Numbered from the stretch's first letter, positions 17,905 through 27,162 are shown. The stretch is DNA of 64,000 bases from JBBKWU01 sp037969035 (GCA_037969035.1 JBBKWU010000023.1:1-64000); one strand, 5' to 3'. The notes: generated by a model not told the origin, from the letters alone. Made by a program: numbers and translations.

Positions 17905-18624
17905 CTAAAAATCGTGATGCGGGCGTACAACGCGCGCGACAGACAACACATCAACACCTGCCGCCCCCGCTTTCAGCAACACTCTGGTGCATTCCTTCAC
18001 GGTTGAACCTGTTGTGTACACATCATCGATCAGCAATATCGTTTTGCCTGCGATGTTTGTTTTTTGCGCTTCATTTACGGTAAAGGCCGCGCTCACGTTC
18101 TTCTTACGCTCTTTGTAATTCAAATAGCCTTGGGTCGGGGTGGCGCGATGACGTCGCAAAATATCGCTGCAAAACTCTTTGCCGCACGCTTTGGCAAGCG
18201 CAATAGCAATCACCGAAGCCTGATTATAACGCCGCCGAATGAGACGCCCCCGATGTAACGGCACGGGGATAATATAATCGGCACGCGCAATTTGTTCCGC
18301 GCCAGATCGCCTGAGCCAAGGGGTAAAGCACCCCACCATATCAAGCTGATCGCCGTGTTTAAACCGCAAGATCAAATCGCGGCTGACATCGTCATAAACC
18401 AACGCCGCCCGCGCCGAAATGTAGGGGGGCTGTTTTTGCAGACACGCTGCGCATTTTTTATCGTGATGGGACGCGCCATCAAACCCGAACGGAAATCCGC
18501 AACACACGCAAAACGGTGCCGCAATAAACTGTAAGCTGCCAAACGACTCAGGTGCGACCATCCCTTGTGATGACACTACCTCGCCACTTATCGGGCAACG
18601 CGGTGGCAGGACAACATCAACCAT
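17905..18624 (-). CDS. comF: ComF family phosphoribosyltransferase-like protein
   Basis: A 239-residue protein. The N-terminal zinc-ribbon cysteines are visible (C10, the C39/C41/C42 group, C58 and C61), followed by a type I phosphoribosyltransferase domain with the PRPP loop ILLIDDVYTTGSTVKEC near residue 197. ComF supports DNA uptake in competent bacteria, but in many proteobacteria its role is undefined. It converges with ubiH, only two bases apart. Confidence 0.9.
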   Translation of the reverse strand: MVDVVLPPRCPISGEVVSSQGMVAPESFGSLQFIAAPFCVCCGFPFGFDGASHHDKKCAACLQKQPPYISARAALVYDDVSRDLILRFKHGDQLDMVGCFTPWLRRSGAEQIARADYIIPVPLHRGRLIRRRYNQASVIAIALAKACGKEFCSDILRRHRATPTQGYLNYKERKKNVSAAFTVNEAQKTNIAGKTILLIDDVYTTGSTVKECTRVLLKAGAAGVDVLSVARVVRPHHDF

Positions 18625-18810
18625 TGACCAAAATATTTTAGCGGCTGAGAACGGTATTTTCTGATTCCTTACTTTATTTCCAAGTTTATGTTAGATATTT
18701 CCGAAATTAATTTGCTTTTCAAGGGTCGTTTCTAGTATAACTATTGACATAGCAAATTGAATTTTTGAACAATTAAGCTCTCTAACAATCAATTAGGGCA
18801 ACTAAGTTTT

Positions 18811-21450
18811 ATGAGCGAGAAAACTTTAAAATCATTGTCTAAAGGCCATAATGTTGCCGCCTCAGTAGAGGATGCAATATTTCCGCCGCCGAAATCGCTT
18901 TATAAATATTATCAATCTCATCCAGACCTGCAAGACATTCCCGCATCTGTCATCAAAAAAGCATGGTTTACCATGTCTCACCTGATGCTGTCCCCTGGAA
19001 GCCGTATCGTTGATATGGGCTGTGATAATGGCAGTATGACATACACCATGGCGGTGATGCACCCTGATTTACGGTTCACTGGCGTTGATCAAAACCCGAA
19101 GAATATCAAGAGTGCTGAGAAAAAATTCAAGCGCGACAATGTTGATTTCATCACAGGTGACATCAAAAACAATGCTGGCCTTAAAGAAGAAACATACGAT
19201 GCTATCGTAAACTCCTTCATCCTTTACGAGGTTTTCTCACAAGCAAAATACAACGAACAGGCCGTGATCAATACGCTGAACAACCAGTTTAAGTTGCTGA
19301 AGAAAAACGGTGTGATGTTTATCCGCGATCATTCTATGCCTGCGCCTGGTAGCTATGTGATGTTGGAAATGCCTGACACGCCGAGCAAAAATAAAGAGCT
19401 CAAAGGCATGTCAGAGGCTGATCTTTTGGTATGGTATTCTGAGAACGCGCGCCCTGGTGGGCCACCTGGTTGTAACGGTTTCTTCCTTGAAGAACTTCCG
19501 CCGCGCTTCCCGAAAACGCGCTTGTTCCGCCTACCTTACAAATGGGCGTACGAATTTATGATCCGCAAAGATGACCGCACAAACTGGGCGCAGGATCTAC
19601 AAAAAGAATATACGTTCTTCACCCAACGGGAATACCGCAAAAACCTGCGTTCTCTTGGCGCCCGCGTGCTTTACACCGCACCGCACTGGGACGAGAGCAT
19701 GATCCGCGAAAAATTCGAAGGCCGTTTCCGCCTGTATGATGACAACGGCAGACCTTTAGGCTCACCACCAACAAGCTTTATCGCTGTGGCTCAAAAACGT
19801 GGTGAACGCGATAGCCTGTGCTTGCACGAGCGCCGCCCCTCAACAAAAACCGAAGGCCTTATCAAAATTTCATCCATGCGTGATGAAAGCACAGGCAAGA
19901 TGGTTGATATTGTTTGTCGTGATCTGGATATCACCGAAGTAATTCCATACCGCATTACGCCCGAAGGTGTTCTAAACGTCTTTATCCATGATAGTTTGCC
20001 GCGTAGCCTTTCCAACGCCATCCCGCGCGTCGGCAAAGAAATCGACGGTAAACGCTGGTCAGGTCACATGACCGAGGCCATATCCGTCCCGACAGATGCC
20101 GTTGGTAGCCTTAACCATGAGAGCAGCACAGACGCTATTAAATTTGCGCGTGAATATCTCGGCCTGAAGCCCGCCATGGAATGTGTGCTGGAAAAAGGTC
20201 CTTCTTACTACCCTGCGCCTGACACGATTGATGAGCTTATCAAAACACGTTTTCTGCGCGTTCTTGAACCAGAAGGCATTATTAAACCACGTACAATCAT
20301 GGATGATCTCGCAGGTTTCACAACAACAGGTGAAATCATAGAAATCAAAGCGCAATGCCTTTTAAACGCGATCTCTATCGGCTTCATCCCGAATTCACGT
20401 TTGGAATTACAAATTCAATTTCTGATGAGTATTTTGGGAATGCGCGCCGAAAGCTGGAGCGAGAACCCACTGGTTTTAAAAGAAGCCGCTGACCCTGAAA
20501 ACAAGTTTGATGGTAAAAAATTTGCACGCTCCCTCATGGACGAAGACAAGCGTTTTCGTAATGTTCGCGGCACATCGGGGCAGTTGCGTTCAGTTAAATC
20601 TATCTTCATTGACGAAGGTTGGGTCGATGGCGGTATCACAGGACTTGCCGCACAAGACAAAGAATTCATCGTTTCCAGCGACGAAACAATGAACAAAGCA
20701 ACGATCATGCCCCTGACCAAAGATGTCAAAGGTAAGCTACAAGTTGGGTTTGTCACCGAATATATGCCTGTGCCACAACGTCAAAGCGGCAATGGCCTAA
20801 CGGTGACATCGCCCTGCTTTGCATTGCCAAAAGAAATCGAAACCATCGAAGAAGCCCGTAAATATATCGCGCAGCTCTATAGCGTTCCGCTCGATTGTGT
20901 TTGGAGATTGGGCGAGAGCTATTACTCGCATGTGGGAGTCACACCCGAGCGTATCTTCCCGTTTGCAATTGCCTCCAAAGGCAAAAAAAGTAACCCTATT
21001 GGCGGTCCGTTCCAGTTTGCCCCGCTTGATTACATCTGGAGCGTCTTCACAATTAACTATTACTGGCACCATAACCAACGGTTCCTTGCCAATGTGCGTA
21101 ATGTGTATAGTAGTTTTGGTATAGATAGTGACCTATTCATTGACCGTGATCTGGGCATTGAAATGAATACCGTGAAACATACGCCGCGCATTCATAGTGC
21201 TGTCGATATTACAGGGCGCGCCACAATGTCTGCGGAAACCGCAAGCCAACTGCAAAGCAGCAACACGCCAAACTTAAAGAACCTGCAAATCGTGGACAGC
21301 GCAAATGACGGCGCATGGAGACCTGCCGAACCCGATTTGCTCGACAGTAAAAATGCGCAGGATAAATTTTCCTATAGCCACAGCAAAACTGCGCAAAAAC
21401 AAGCCACCAACGATCAGCGCAGCAAACATAGTCGTGATGAATCCAAATAA
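18811..21450 (+). CDS. Methyltransferase fused to two copies of a Nudix-like module
   Basis: An 879-residue protein. Residues about 45-200 are a class I SAM-dependent methyltransferase (motif I VDMGCDNGSMT, residues 67-77; acidic loop VDQNPK). The remainder contains two related segments. Segment one (about 375-487) includes IPYRITPEGVLNVF and AREYLGLKP...GPSYYPAPDTIDE. Segment two (about 627-724) includes IMPLTKDVKGKLQVGF and ARKYIAQLYS...GESYYSHVGVTPE. They align without large gaps. The AREYLG region and overall layout recall a degenerate Nudix fold, but the E/R catalytic box is absent. The C-terminal 60 residues are charged and disordered. Substrate is unknown. The next gene, another methyltransferase, overlaps its end. 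Confidence 0.8.
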   Translation: MSEKTLKSLSKGHNVAASVEDAIFPPPKSLYKYYQSHPDLQDIPASVIKKAWFTMSHLMLSPGSRIVDMGCDNGSMTYTMAVMHPDLRFTGVDQNPKNIKSAEKKFKRDNVDFITGDIKNNAGLKEETYDAIVNSFILYEVFSQAKYNEQAVINTLNNQFKLLKKNGVMFIRDHSMPAPGSYVMLEMPDTPSKNKELKGMSEADLLVWYSENARPGGPPGCNGFFLEELPPRFPKTRLFRLPYKWAYEFMIRKDDRTNWAQDLQKEYTFFTQREYRKNLRSLGARVLYTAPHWDESMIREKFEGRFRLYDDNGRPLGSPPTSFIAVAQKRGERDSLCLHERRPSTKTEGLIKISSMRDESTGKMVDIVCRDLDITEVIPYRITPEGVLNVFIHDSLPRSLSNAIPRVGKEIDGKRWSGHMTEAISVPTDAVGSLNHESSTDAIKFAREYLGLKPAMECVLEKGPSYYPAPDTIDELIKTRFLRVLEPEGIIKPRTIMDDLAGFTTTGEIIEIKAQCLLNAISIGFIPNSRLELQIQFLMSILGMRAESWSENPLVLKEAADPENKFDGKKFARSLMDEDKRFRNVRGTSGQLRSVKSIFIDEGWVDGGITGLAAQDKEFIVSSDETMNKATIMPLTKDVKGKLQVGFVTEYMPVPQRQSGNGLTVTSPCFALPKEIETIEEARKYIAQLYSVPLDCVWRLGESYYSHVGVTPERIFPFAIASKGKKSNPIGGPFQFAPLDYIWSVFTINYYWHHNQRFLANVRNVYSSFGIDSDLFIDRDLGIEMNTVKHTPRIHSAVDITGRATMSAETASQLQSSNTPNLKNLQIVDSANDGAWRPAEPDLLDSKNAQDKFSYSHSKTAQKQATNDQRSKHSRDESK

Positions 21451-22378
21451 AAAAGCATCCCCCGCTGATGGTTCAGACGCCATTGAGATTTTTGATCGGA
21501 AAACAGTTTTCCGAAACAGACAGCGCGCTGCTGTCAATATCGAGAATTATAATTTTCTGTTTGATTGGGCACTCGGCAATATCCATGAACGCCTTGAGAT
21601 CATAAAACGGGATTTCCCCGAGGCTCTATTGATCGGTGCACGTCAGTCCCCTGCGCAAATCGAAAACATAAAGAGCGCAAAAAATATTGCAACAATCACC
21701 ACCATGGACATCGCTCCCGCGCTCTTGGAAAAACAACCAAAGCCCACAATTATTGCCGATGAAGAATTTCTACCGCTCGCACCGCAAAGCCTTGATATGG
21801 TCATTAGCAATCTTGGCCTACATAGCGTGAACGATGTTCCGGGGGCGTTGATACAAATAAAACGCAGCCTAAAACCAGACGGTTTATTTATAGCCGCAAT
21901 GTTTGGCGGCGATACATTGACGGAGCTGCGCCAATGTTTAAGCCAAGCGGAAATGTCTGTGCGCGGCGGCATCAGCCCGCGTGTATATCCGTTCGCGGAT
22001 AAGCAGCAAATGGGAAATGTCATGCAACGTGCGGGGCTTGCTTTGCCTGTGATTGACTCCGATATCGTCACGGTGACTTACGAAAATATTTTCAAATTAA
22101 TGGCTGATTTGCGCGGCATGGGCGAGAGTAATTCCATCATTGCACGCGATAAAACCACGCTATCAAAATCTGTTATGATGGAAGCGGCCCGCCTTTATCA
22201 AGAACAGTTCAGCGATCCTGATGGACGCATTCGCGCAACATTTGAGATCATCTTTTTACTGGGGTGGGCACCACATGAAAGCCAGCAAAAACCGCTGCGC
22301 CCTGGTAGTGCAAAAACAGAACTCGCCGATGCGCTCGGCACCACAGAAATCAGCGCGGGAGAGAAACCAAACTCATGA
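21437..22378 (+). CDS. NDUFAF5/BioC-like class I methyltransferase or hydroxylase
   Basis: About 313 residues if started at the ATG at 21437 (MNPNKKASPADGSDAIEIFD), which overlaps the preceding gene by 14 bases. The sequence IFDRKTVFRNRQRAA...FLFDWALGNIHERL is the hallmark N-terminus of the alphaproteobacterial/mitochondrial NDUFAF5 (C20orf7) family. ISNLGLHSVNDVPGALIQI and FIAAMFGGDTLTELR complete it. In mitochondria the protein hydroxylates an arginine of a complex I subunit; the bacterial role is inferred to be similar. Its ATGA overlap with gloB indicates an operon. Confidence 0.88.
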   Translation: MNPNKKASPADGSDAIEIFDRKTVFRNRQRAAVNIENYNFLFDWALGNIHERLEIIKRDFPEALLIGARQSPAQIENIKSAKNIATITTMDIAPALLEKQPKPTIIADEEFLPLAPQSLDMVISNLGLHSVNDVPGALIQIKRSLKPDGLFIAAMFGGDTLTELRQCLSQAEMSVRGGISPRVYPFADKQQMGNVMQRAGLALPVIDSDIVTVTYENIFKLMADLRGMGESNSIIARDKTTLSKSVMMEAARLYQEQFSDPDGRIRATFEIIFLLGWAPHESQQKPLRPGSAKTELADALGTTEISAGEKPNS

Positions 22379-23091
22379 TCACCGTCACCATCATTCCCGT
22401 GCTGGACGATAATTACAGCTACCTGATACAATCAGGCTCAAAAACCGCGATCATCGATGCGGGTGAAGCCGCGCCGATTATTGCGCATCTGGACGCGCAT
22501 GGCTTATCGCTTGATTACATCCTAAACACCCACCATCACGGCGACCATGTCGGTGGCAATGACGCGCTGAAAGAAAAATACAACGCGCCCGTGATCGGCC
22601 CCAAAGCAGAGAGCCATAAAATAAAAACCATGGATATTGGCTTAGCCGAACATGACAGTTTCGAGTTTGGCGATGAAACAGCACGCATCATCGAAACCGC
22701 AGGACATACATTGGGGCATATATGCTTTTACTTCCCCGAGAGTGCCGTTTTATTCAGCGGTGATACGTTATTTTCCATGGGCTGCGGGCGTTTGTTCGAA
22801 GGCACCGCCGCGCAAATGTGGGACTCGTTGCAAAAAATAAGCGCCCTGCCCGATGAGACAATGATCTATTGCGGGCATGAATACACAGCAAGTAATGCAA
22901 AGTTCGGCCTGAGCCAAGAGCCAAACAATCAGGATTTGAAAAACCGTATGAACGAAGTACAAAATTTACGCGCCCAAAACATGCCTACTATTCCTGTCTC
23001 ACTCGCTATAGAAAAGAAGACCAACGTCTTTCTGAAAGCAAAAAACGCAGCCCATTTTGCGGAGCTGCGTTCTTTAAAAGATAAGAGCTAA
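22375..23091 (+). CDS. gloB: Hydroxyacylglutathione hydrolase (glyoxalase II)
   Basis: A 238-residue metallo-beta-lactamase-fold enzyme that hydrolyses S-lactoylglutathione in methylglyoxal detoxification. The binuclear metal motif is THHHGDHVGGN near residue 53, with further ligands in GHTLGHICFY, FSGDTLFSMGCGRLFEG and CGHEYT. The length is close to the family norm. The last codons contain an inverted repeat that can terminate the opposing gene. Confidence 0.93.
   Translation: MITVTIIPVLDDNYSYLIQSGSKTAIIDAGEAAPIIAHLDAHGLSLDYILNTHHHGDHVGGNDALKEKYNAPVIGPKAESHKIKTMDIGLAEHDSFEFGDETARIIETAGHTLGHICFYFPESAVLFSGDTLFSMGCGRLFEGTAAQMWDSLQKISALPDETMIYCGHEYTASNAKFGLSQEPNNQDLKNRMNEVQNLRAQNMPTIPVSLAIEKKTNVFLKAKNAAHFAELRSLKDKS
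23044..23071 (-). terminator. Intrinsic terminator inside the gloB 3' coding end
   Basis: AACGCAGC (23044-23051) pairs perfectly with GCTGCGTT (23064-23071). Read on the minus strand, the hairpin is followed by a T run (TTTTTGCTTT), the right layout for ending the transcript of the 117-residue gene at 23101-23454. Read on the plus strand it is followed by CTTTAAAAG and may also help end gloB. Confidence 0.7.
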
Positions 23092-23100
23092 AAAGCTAAA

Positions 23101-23454
23101 TTATTCTGATGGGCTCGTGCGACGACGGCGTGGGCCTGAAGATTTACGCTCAACCTTAGGCTGCTTCATTCCTGCGCTACCGTTATCATCGGGCATTGGC
23201 GGATTATTGTCTTCGCCTTGGCTCTTACGGTTTGAAGAACGGTGGTGCGGGATTGGAATTGGTTTAGCTGTCATTTCGTTACGCTCGCTAATCGCCATTT
23301 CGATCTCAAGACGCGCCGCCACTTTGCGTAGCTCATGAATAGCTTCCAGCATTGTTCCGCGTTGCTCAGCACCTTTTGGATCTTTGCTCCAGCCCTCATA
23401 GCACTTAATGCAATGTTCCGAAGCTTCTTTTAAACGTTTATCAATATCATCCAT
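23101..23454 (-). CDS. Small protein with helical N-half and basic tail, unknown
   Basis: A 117-residue protein. Residues 1-60 are helical and charged (DIDKRLKEASEHCIKCYEGW, ELRKVAARLEIEMA). Residues 65-117 are low-complexity, Pro/Ser/Asn-rich and end in a strongly basic GPRRRRTSPSE tail suited to nucleic-acid or membrane contact. Family not recognised. It lies downstream of no co-directional gene and is convergent with gloB, whose coding end supplies its terminator. Codon use looks like that of its neighbours. Confidence 0.75.
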   Translation of the reverse strand: MDDIDKRLKEASEHCIKCYEGWSKDPKGAEQRGTMLEAIHELRKVAARLEIEMAISERNEMTAKPIPIPHHRSSNRKSQGEDNNPPMPDDNGSAGMKQPKVERKSSGPRRRRTSPSE

Positions 23455-23545
23455 TATTATTTATCCTTGTTGTCTATAACTTTTGTACCATATCGCGCTC
23501 GGCAGATAACAGCAAGCGAAACCCATGCCGCCGCCGCAATTAAAC

Positions 23546-24601
23546 CTAGCTGCCGCCGAAAATATTATTGATCTGCTGCGTCACGCGAATAAATGTTGTG
23601 CGCTTGGACAGTTCTTTCAAACTCACCGCACCAACATATGTACACGCTGAACGAATGCCGCCCATAATATCCTGTAACGTTTGAGAGATATCACCGCGAT
23701 AAGGAATTTTCACAGTTTTGCCTTCGCTCGCGCGGTATTCAGCAACACCGCCAGAATGTTTATCCATGGCTGTGGTACTGCTCATACCGTAAAACGTGAC
23801 GAATTTCTTACCGTTTTCTTCGATAACTTTGCCTTCACACTGGTCGTGCCCTGCAAACATACCGCCCAGCATGACAAAATCGGCACCCGCACCAAATGCT
23901 TTGGCCAGATCACCCGGAACCGTACAACCACCGTCAGAGCAAACAAGCCCCTTCAGACCATGCGCCGCATCGGCACATTCAATCACAGCCGATAACTGCG
24001 GATAACCAACGCCTGTCATTTTACGTGTCGTGCAAACGCTGCCTGGGCCGATCCCGACCTTCACAACATCCGCGCCACCAAGAACAAGCTCCTCAACCAT
24101 TTCACCCGTTACAACGTTACCCGCCATAATCGTGATATCAGGCATTTTCTCGCGCATACGTTTGACGAACTCAGCAAAAGGCTCGCTATAACCATTAGCA
24201 ACATCGATACAAACCTTATCAATGCCTTTACCTGATTTTTGAACATCGCTTTCCAAAAACATATCCAGCTTCTCAACGTCACGTTCGCTCACGCCGATGC
24301 TGTACCAAACATTGCGGTTACCAAACTCTTCATAATAAGCCAGTAAATCTTCGATCGGGTAATGCTTGTGAAGTGCCACGCTCAAGCCATTGCCGTCCAG
24401 CGCGAACGCCTTTGCCATCGCAAGCGTTCCGACACCGTCCATGTTTGCGCTGATAATCGGCACACCATCAAATTCGCGTTGACTCCATTTAAATTTATAA
24501 GGGCGTGAAATATCCACTTCCTTACGGCTCGCGAGTGTTGAACGTTTTGGGCGGATCAAAACATCTTTGAAATCGAGTTTGACATCTTCTTCTATACGCA
24601 T
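23546..24601 (-). CDS. guaC: GMP reductase
   Basis: A 351-residue IMPDH-family barrel without CBS domains. It converts GMP to IMP with NADPH in purine salvage. The phosphate/catalytic loop is GIGPGSVCTTRKMTGVGYPQ with the nucleophilic Cys, and later segments VCSDGGCTVPGDLAKA and FYGMSSTTAM are GuaC-like rather than GuaB-like. The N-terminus MRIEEDVKLDFKDVLIRPKR matches the family start. A small DUF1192 gene lies 31 bases upstream in the same direction. Confidence 0.94.
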   Translation of the reverse strand: MRIEEDVKLDFKDVLIRPKRSTLASRKEVDISRPYKFKWSQREFDGVPIISANMDGVGTLAMAKAFALDGNGLSVALHKHYPIEDLLAYYEEFGNRNVWYSIGVSERDVEKLDMFLESDVQKSGKGIDKVCIDVANGYSEPFAEFVKRMREKMPDITIMAGNVVTGEMVEELVLGGADVVKVGIGPGSVCTTRKMTGVGYPQLSAVIECADAAHGLKGLVCSDGGCTVPGDLAKAFGAGADFVMLGGMFAGHDQCEGKVIEENGKKFVTFYGMSSTTAMDKHSGGVAEYRASEGKTVKIPYRGDISQTLQDIMGGIRSACTYVGAVSLKELSKRTTFIRVTQQINNIFGGS

Positions 24602-24632
24602 AGTAGGCTCTCTTCTTTATGTACTTAATTAT

Positions 24633-24815
24633 TTAGCTTTTAAAAATAGATGACGCGGCTTCTGCATGCGCCTTCTTCTTGTTGATTTCACCTTGAACGC
24701 GCACAACTTCCTCGTTCAGTTCCACAACATATTCCTCAAGCTCGTTCACGGACATTTTTTCAAGGTCACGAAGCTTAGGCTTTTGTTTGCGTGGTTCCAG
24801 TTCATCATCAAACAT
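24633..24815 (-). CDS. DUF1192 family protein
   Basis: About 60 residues from the ATG at 24815, which has an AAGAGAG ribosome site. The start MFDDELEPRKQKPKLRDLEK, followed by a coiled coil (MSVNELEEYVVELNEEVVRV) and a basic tail, matches the small DUF1192 family conserved in alphaproteobacteria. Function is unknown. It is transcribed toward guaC. Confidence 0.85.
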   Translation of the reverse strand: MFDDELEPRKQKPKLRDLEKMSVNELEEYVVELNEEVVRVQGEINKKKAHAEAASSIFKS

Positions 24816-24897
24816 TTTGTTTTCTCTCTTGTTATCCAATCAAAAGCACATCACATTAATGCGTAGAAACCTGAAAAGCAATAACAGTGAGATATAA

Positions 24898-25869
24898 ATG
24901 AAAGCAATTGAAATTCGTTCATTTGGCGGCCCCGAAAACCTTGTGCTTTGCGAGCGTGAAAAACCTGCGCCCAAAGCCGGTGAAGTGCTGATAAAAATCG
25001 CTGCGGCTGGTGTAAACCGCCCCGACATTGTGCAACGTTTAGGCAAATACCCACCACCGCAAGGTGTCACAGATATCCCCGGCCTTGAAGTCGCAGGAGA
25101 AATCGCCGAGAGCAACGCCCCCGAATGGGCTGTCGGTGACAAAGTTTGCGCACTGGTTGCAGGCGGAGGTTACGCTGAATACGTGGCTGTCGATGGAGGG
25201 CAATGCTTACCCGTACCAGCAAACATCTCCCTAAACGAAGCCGCCGCCCTACCCGAAACTGTATTTACGGTTTGGAACAATCTGTTCGTACGTGGCGCAC
25301 TCAAAAAAGGCGAAATAGCCCTCATCCATGGCGGTGCATCGGGTATCGGCACCACAGCCATCCAAATGGCCAAAGCATATGGTGCAACAGTTATCGTCAC
25401 CGCAGGCACCGATGATAAATGCGCTTCTTGTCTATCGCTAGGCGCGGATATGGCGATCAACTACAAACAGCAAGATTACGAAGCTGAAATCAAAACCGCC
25501 TATCCCGACGGCATTGATGTTGTGCTTGATATGGTTGGCGGTGATTACATAGCAAAGGACATGAACATTATGCGCACAGATGCGCGCCATGTCAGTATCG
25601 CCTTTCTCGGTGGCTTCAAAGCCGAAATTGATATCCGCCAAATCATGCAAAAACGCCTCGTGATTACAGGATCAACTTTGCGCCCACGCTCACTCGCGGA
25701 AAAGATAGAACTTCGCAATGGCATCGGCGCGCATATCTGGCCGCATGTTAAAAGCGGCGCGATAAAGCCTCAAATTTTCAAAACATTTGCGCTGCAAGAT
25801 GCCGCCAAAGCGCATGAAGCCCTCGAAACCGGTGATCATTTCGGAAAAATTATTCTGACTTGCGAATAA
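24898..25869 (+). CDS. NAD(P)H-quinone oxidoreductase (PIG3-type, zinc-free MDR family)
   Basis: A 323-residue medium-chain reductase. GroES-like N-domain (GEVLIKIAAAGVNRPDIVQR), Rossmann motif LIHGGASGIGTTAIQMAKAY and VLDMVGGDYI. It lacks structural and catalytic zinc cysteines, as in quinone reductases of the PIG3/Qor branch. It probably reduces quinones or reactive carbonyls in the cytoplasm. It is divergent from the DUF1192-guaC unit. Confidence 0.9.
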   Translation: MKAIEIRSFGGPENLVLCEREKPAPKAGEVLIKIAAAGVNRPDIVQRLGKYPPPQGVTDIPGLEVAGEIAESNAPEWAVGDKVCALVAGGGYAEYVAVDGGQCLPVPANISLNEAAALPETVFTVWNNLFVRGALKKGEIALIHGGASGIGTTAIQMAKAYGATVIVTAGTDDKCASCLSLGADMAINYKQQDYEAEIKTAYPDGIDVVLDMVGGDYIAKDMNIMRTDARHVSIAFLGGFKAEIDIRQIMQKRLVITGSTLRPRSLAEKIELRNGIGAHIWPHVKSGAIKPQIFKTFALQDAAKAHEALETGDHFGKIILTCE

Positions 25870-26005
25870 ACTTTTTCTGGCATTCCGCAGAAAAGCTGCT
25901 ATATTCCTGCTATTCCCGACAGCTTGAGTAGCTTCGAACGTTGATCCACGAAACATAGGATTGGCTGGGAAAAAGTTTTATCGTTTTTTGAAAAGGAACA
26001 AAAAT

Positions 26006-26695
26006 ATGTGCGCCGCGAAATTAGAAGCCGTAGGTTTATTAATGCCAAAAGCAACAGCCGTTTGGCTTGTTGACAACACTGTCCTGACATTCGAACAAAT
26101 TGCTAGCTTTACGGGCATGCATGCCATTGAAGTCCAAGCCCTTGCCGATGGTGAAGTTGGTCGCGGTATTGTTGGCCGCAACCCTGTTGAACACGAAGAA
26201 ATTGTTCAAGAAGAACTTGATAAAGCCATTAAAGACGACTCATACATTATGAAGCTCGCGAAAAGCAATTTGCCGAAAGCAAAAATCCGCTCTAAAGGCC
26301 CTAAATATACACCTGTTTCAAAACGTGGTGACAAGCCAGATGCGATTTCATACCTCGTCAAGCATCACCCTGAAATCACAGACGCGCAAATCGGCAAACT
26401 TATCGGCACAACCAAGCCGACAATTGCCGCCGTTCGTGACCGTTCACACGCAAGCTCATCAACGATCAAGCCACGTCACCCTGTTGATCTTGGCCTTTGC
26501 ACATATACTGAGCTTGAAGCGGCCATCGATAAAGGCCTACGCGCACAAGGTAAAGATCCTGAAGAGATCAAAAAACAAAAAGCAAAAATGCTCGAGCAGC
26601 AACAGCAGCAACAAGAGCAAGAAAACAACATGAGCCAAAGCAATAGTGACTCAGCGTTTGATTTCTCTAACTTCACTTCAAACGTTCAGTCTTAG
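26006..26695 (+). CDS. trcR: DUF1013 cell-cycle transcriptional regulator TrcR
   Basis: About 229 residues from the ATG at 26006, which has AAAAGGAAC upstream (the frame is open further back to 25961). The start CAAKLEAVGLLMPKATAVWL, the VLTFEQIASFTGMHAIEVQA helix-turn-helix and KPTIAAVRDRSHA are characteristic of DUF1013, a DNA-associated protein known as TrcR in Caulobacter cell-cycle literature. The C-terminal part has a Gln tract (LEQQQQQQEQEN). A strong terminator follows 56 bases after the stop. Confidence 0.88.
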   Translation: MCAAKLEAVGLLMPKATAVWLVDNTVLTFEQIASFTGMHAIEVQALADGEVGRGIVGRNPVEHEEIVQEELDKAIKDDSYIMKLAKSNLPKAKIRSKGPKYTPVSKRGDKPDAISYLVKHHPEITDAQIGKLIGTTKPTIAAVRDRSHASSSTIKPRHPVDLGLCTYTELEAAIDKGLRAQGKDPEEIKKQKAKMLEQQQQQQEQENNMSQSNSDSAFDFSNFTSNVQS

Positions 26696-26750
26696 GCCTG
26701 CACGTTATATAACCGCTCACCGCATTACACGGTGACAACAAAGCATAAAA

Positions 26751-26780
26751 AAACCGCGCTCCCTTATGGCAGCGCGGTTT
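26751..26780. terminator. Bidirectional intrinsic terminator
   Basis: Perfect ten-base stem AAACCGCGCT / AGCGCGGTTT with loop CCCTTATGGC, followed by TGTTT and preceded by an A run. It serves trcR (plus) and the convergent DUF465 gene (minus). Confidence 0.9.
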
Positions 26781-26814
26781 TGTTTGAGGTTGATCCGTTA
26801 TTTTATGGTTCTAG

Positions 26815-27009
26815 TTAATGGTTTTGTTGCTCACGCTCAATTTCATCTTTCAAGAGAAGCTTCTGACGTTTCATTTCTCTGAGATCAATATCGGACACAG
26901 CCGGTTTCTTCTGAATACTCTCGAGTCTTTGCGACAGCTTCGCATGCCTTGCTTTTAAGGCTTCTAATCGTCCGGTTACAGATGGCTGTGTTGCCTGTGA
27001 AGTCTGCAT
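26815..27009 (-). CDS. DUF465 (YdcH-like) small helical protein
   Basis: A 64-residue protein: GRLEALKARHAKLSQRLESI...DLREMKRQKLLLKDEIER is the coiled-coil signature of DUF465. An AGGAGAA ribosome site precedes the start. Function is unknown. It ends against the trcR terminator. Confidence 0.88.
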   Translation of the reverse strand: MQTSQATQPSVTGRLEALKARHAKLSQRLESIQKKPAVSDIDLREMKRQKLLLKDEIEREQQNH

Positions 27010-27080
27010 AGATATTCTCCTCTTTAGATATTAATTTCATCCGTGAACATATGTCCGCAAAACTCATATAGAACAAAAAA

Positions 27081-27102
27081 AGCCGCCTTAAACAGGGCGC
27101 CT
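27081..27102 (-). terminator. Terminator-like hairpin upstream of the DUF465 gene
   Basis: On the minus strand AGGCGCC pairs with GGCGGCT (one G-G mismatch) and is followed by seven T. It lies 72 bases ahead of the DUF465 start, so it would stop a transcript coming from the gap. Confidence 0.5.
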
Positions 27103-27162
27103 CAAAAATTATTTATTCGTCATATGAATGTTGGACATTCTTTAAGTTTGCCACGAAGATAT

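Noticed and set aside
18740..18775. TTGACA as a -35 box before the 879-residue methyltransferase
   Set aside because: No acceptable -10 hexamer is found at 16-18 bases, so a promoter was not annotated.
26578..26640. CAG/CAA repeat tract in trcR as a phase-variable microsatellite
   Set aside because: The Gln codons are mixed CAG, CAA and GAG, so the run is not a uniform slippage tract.
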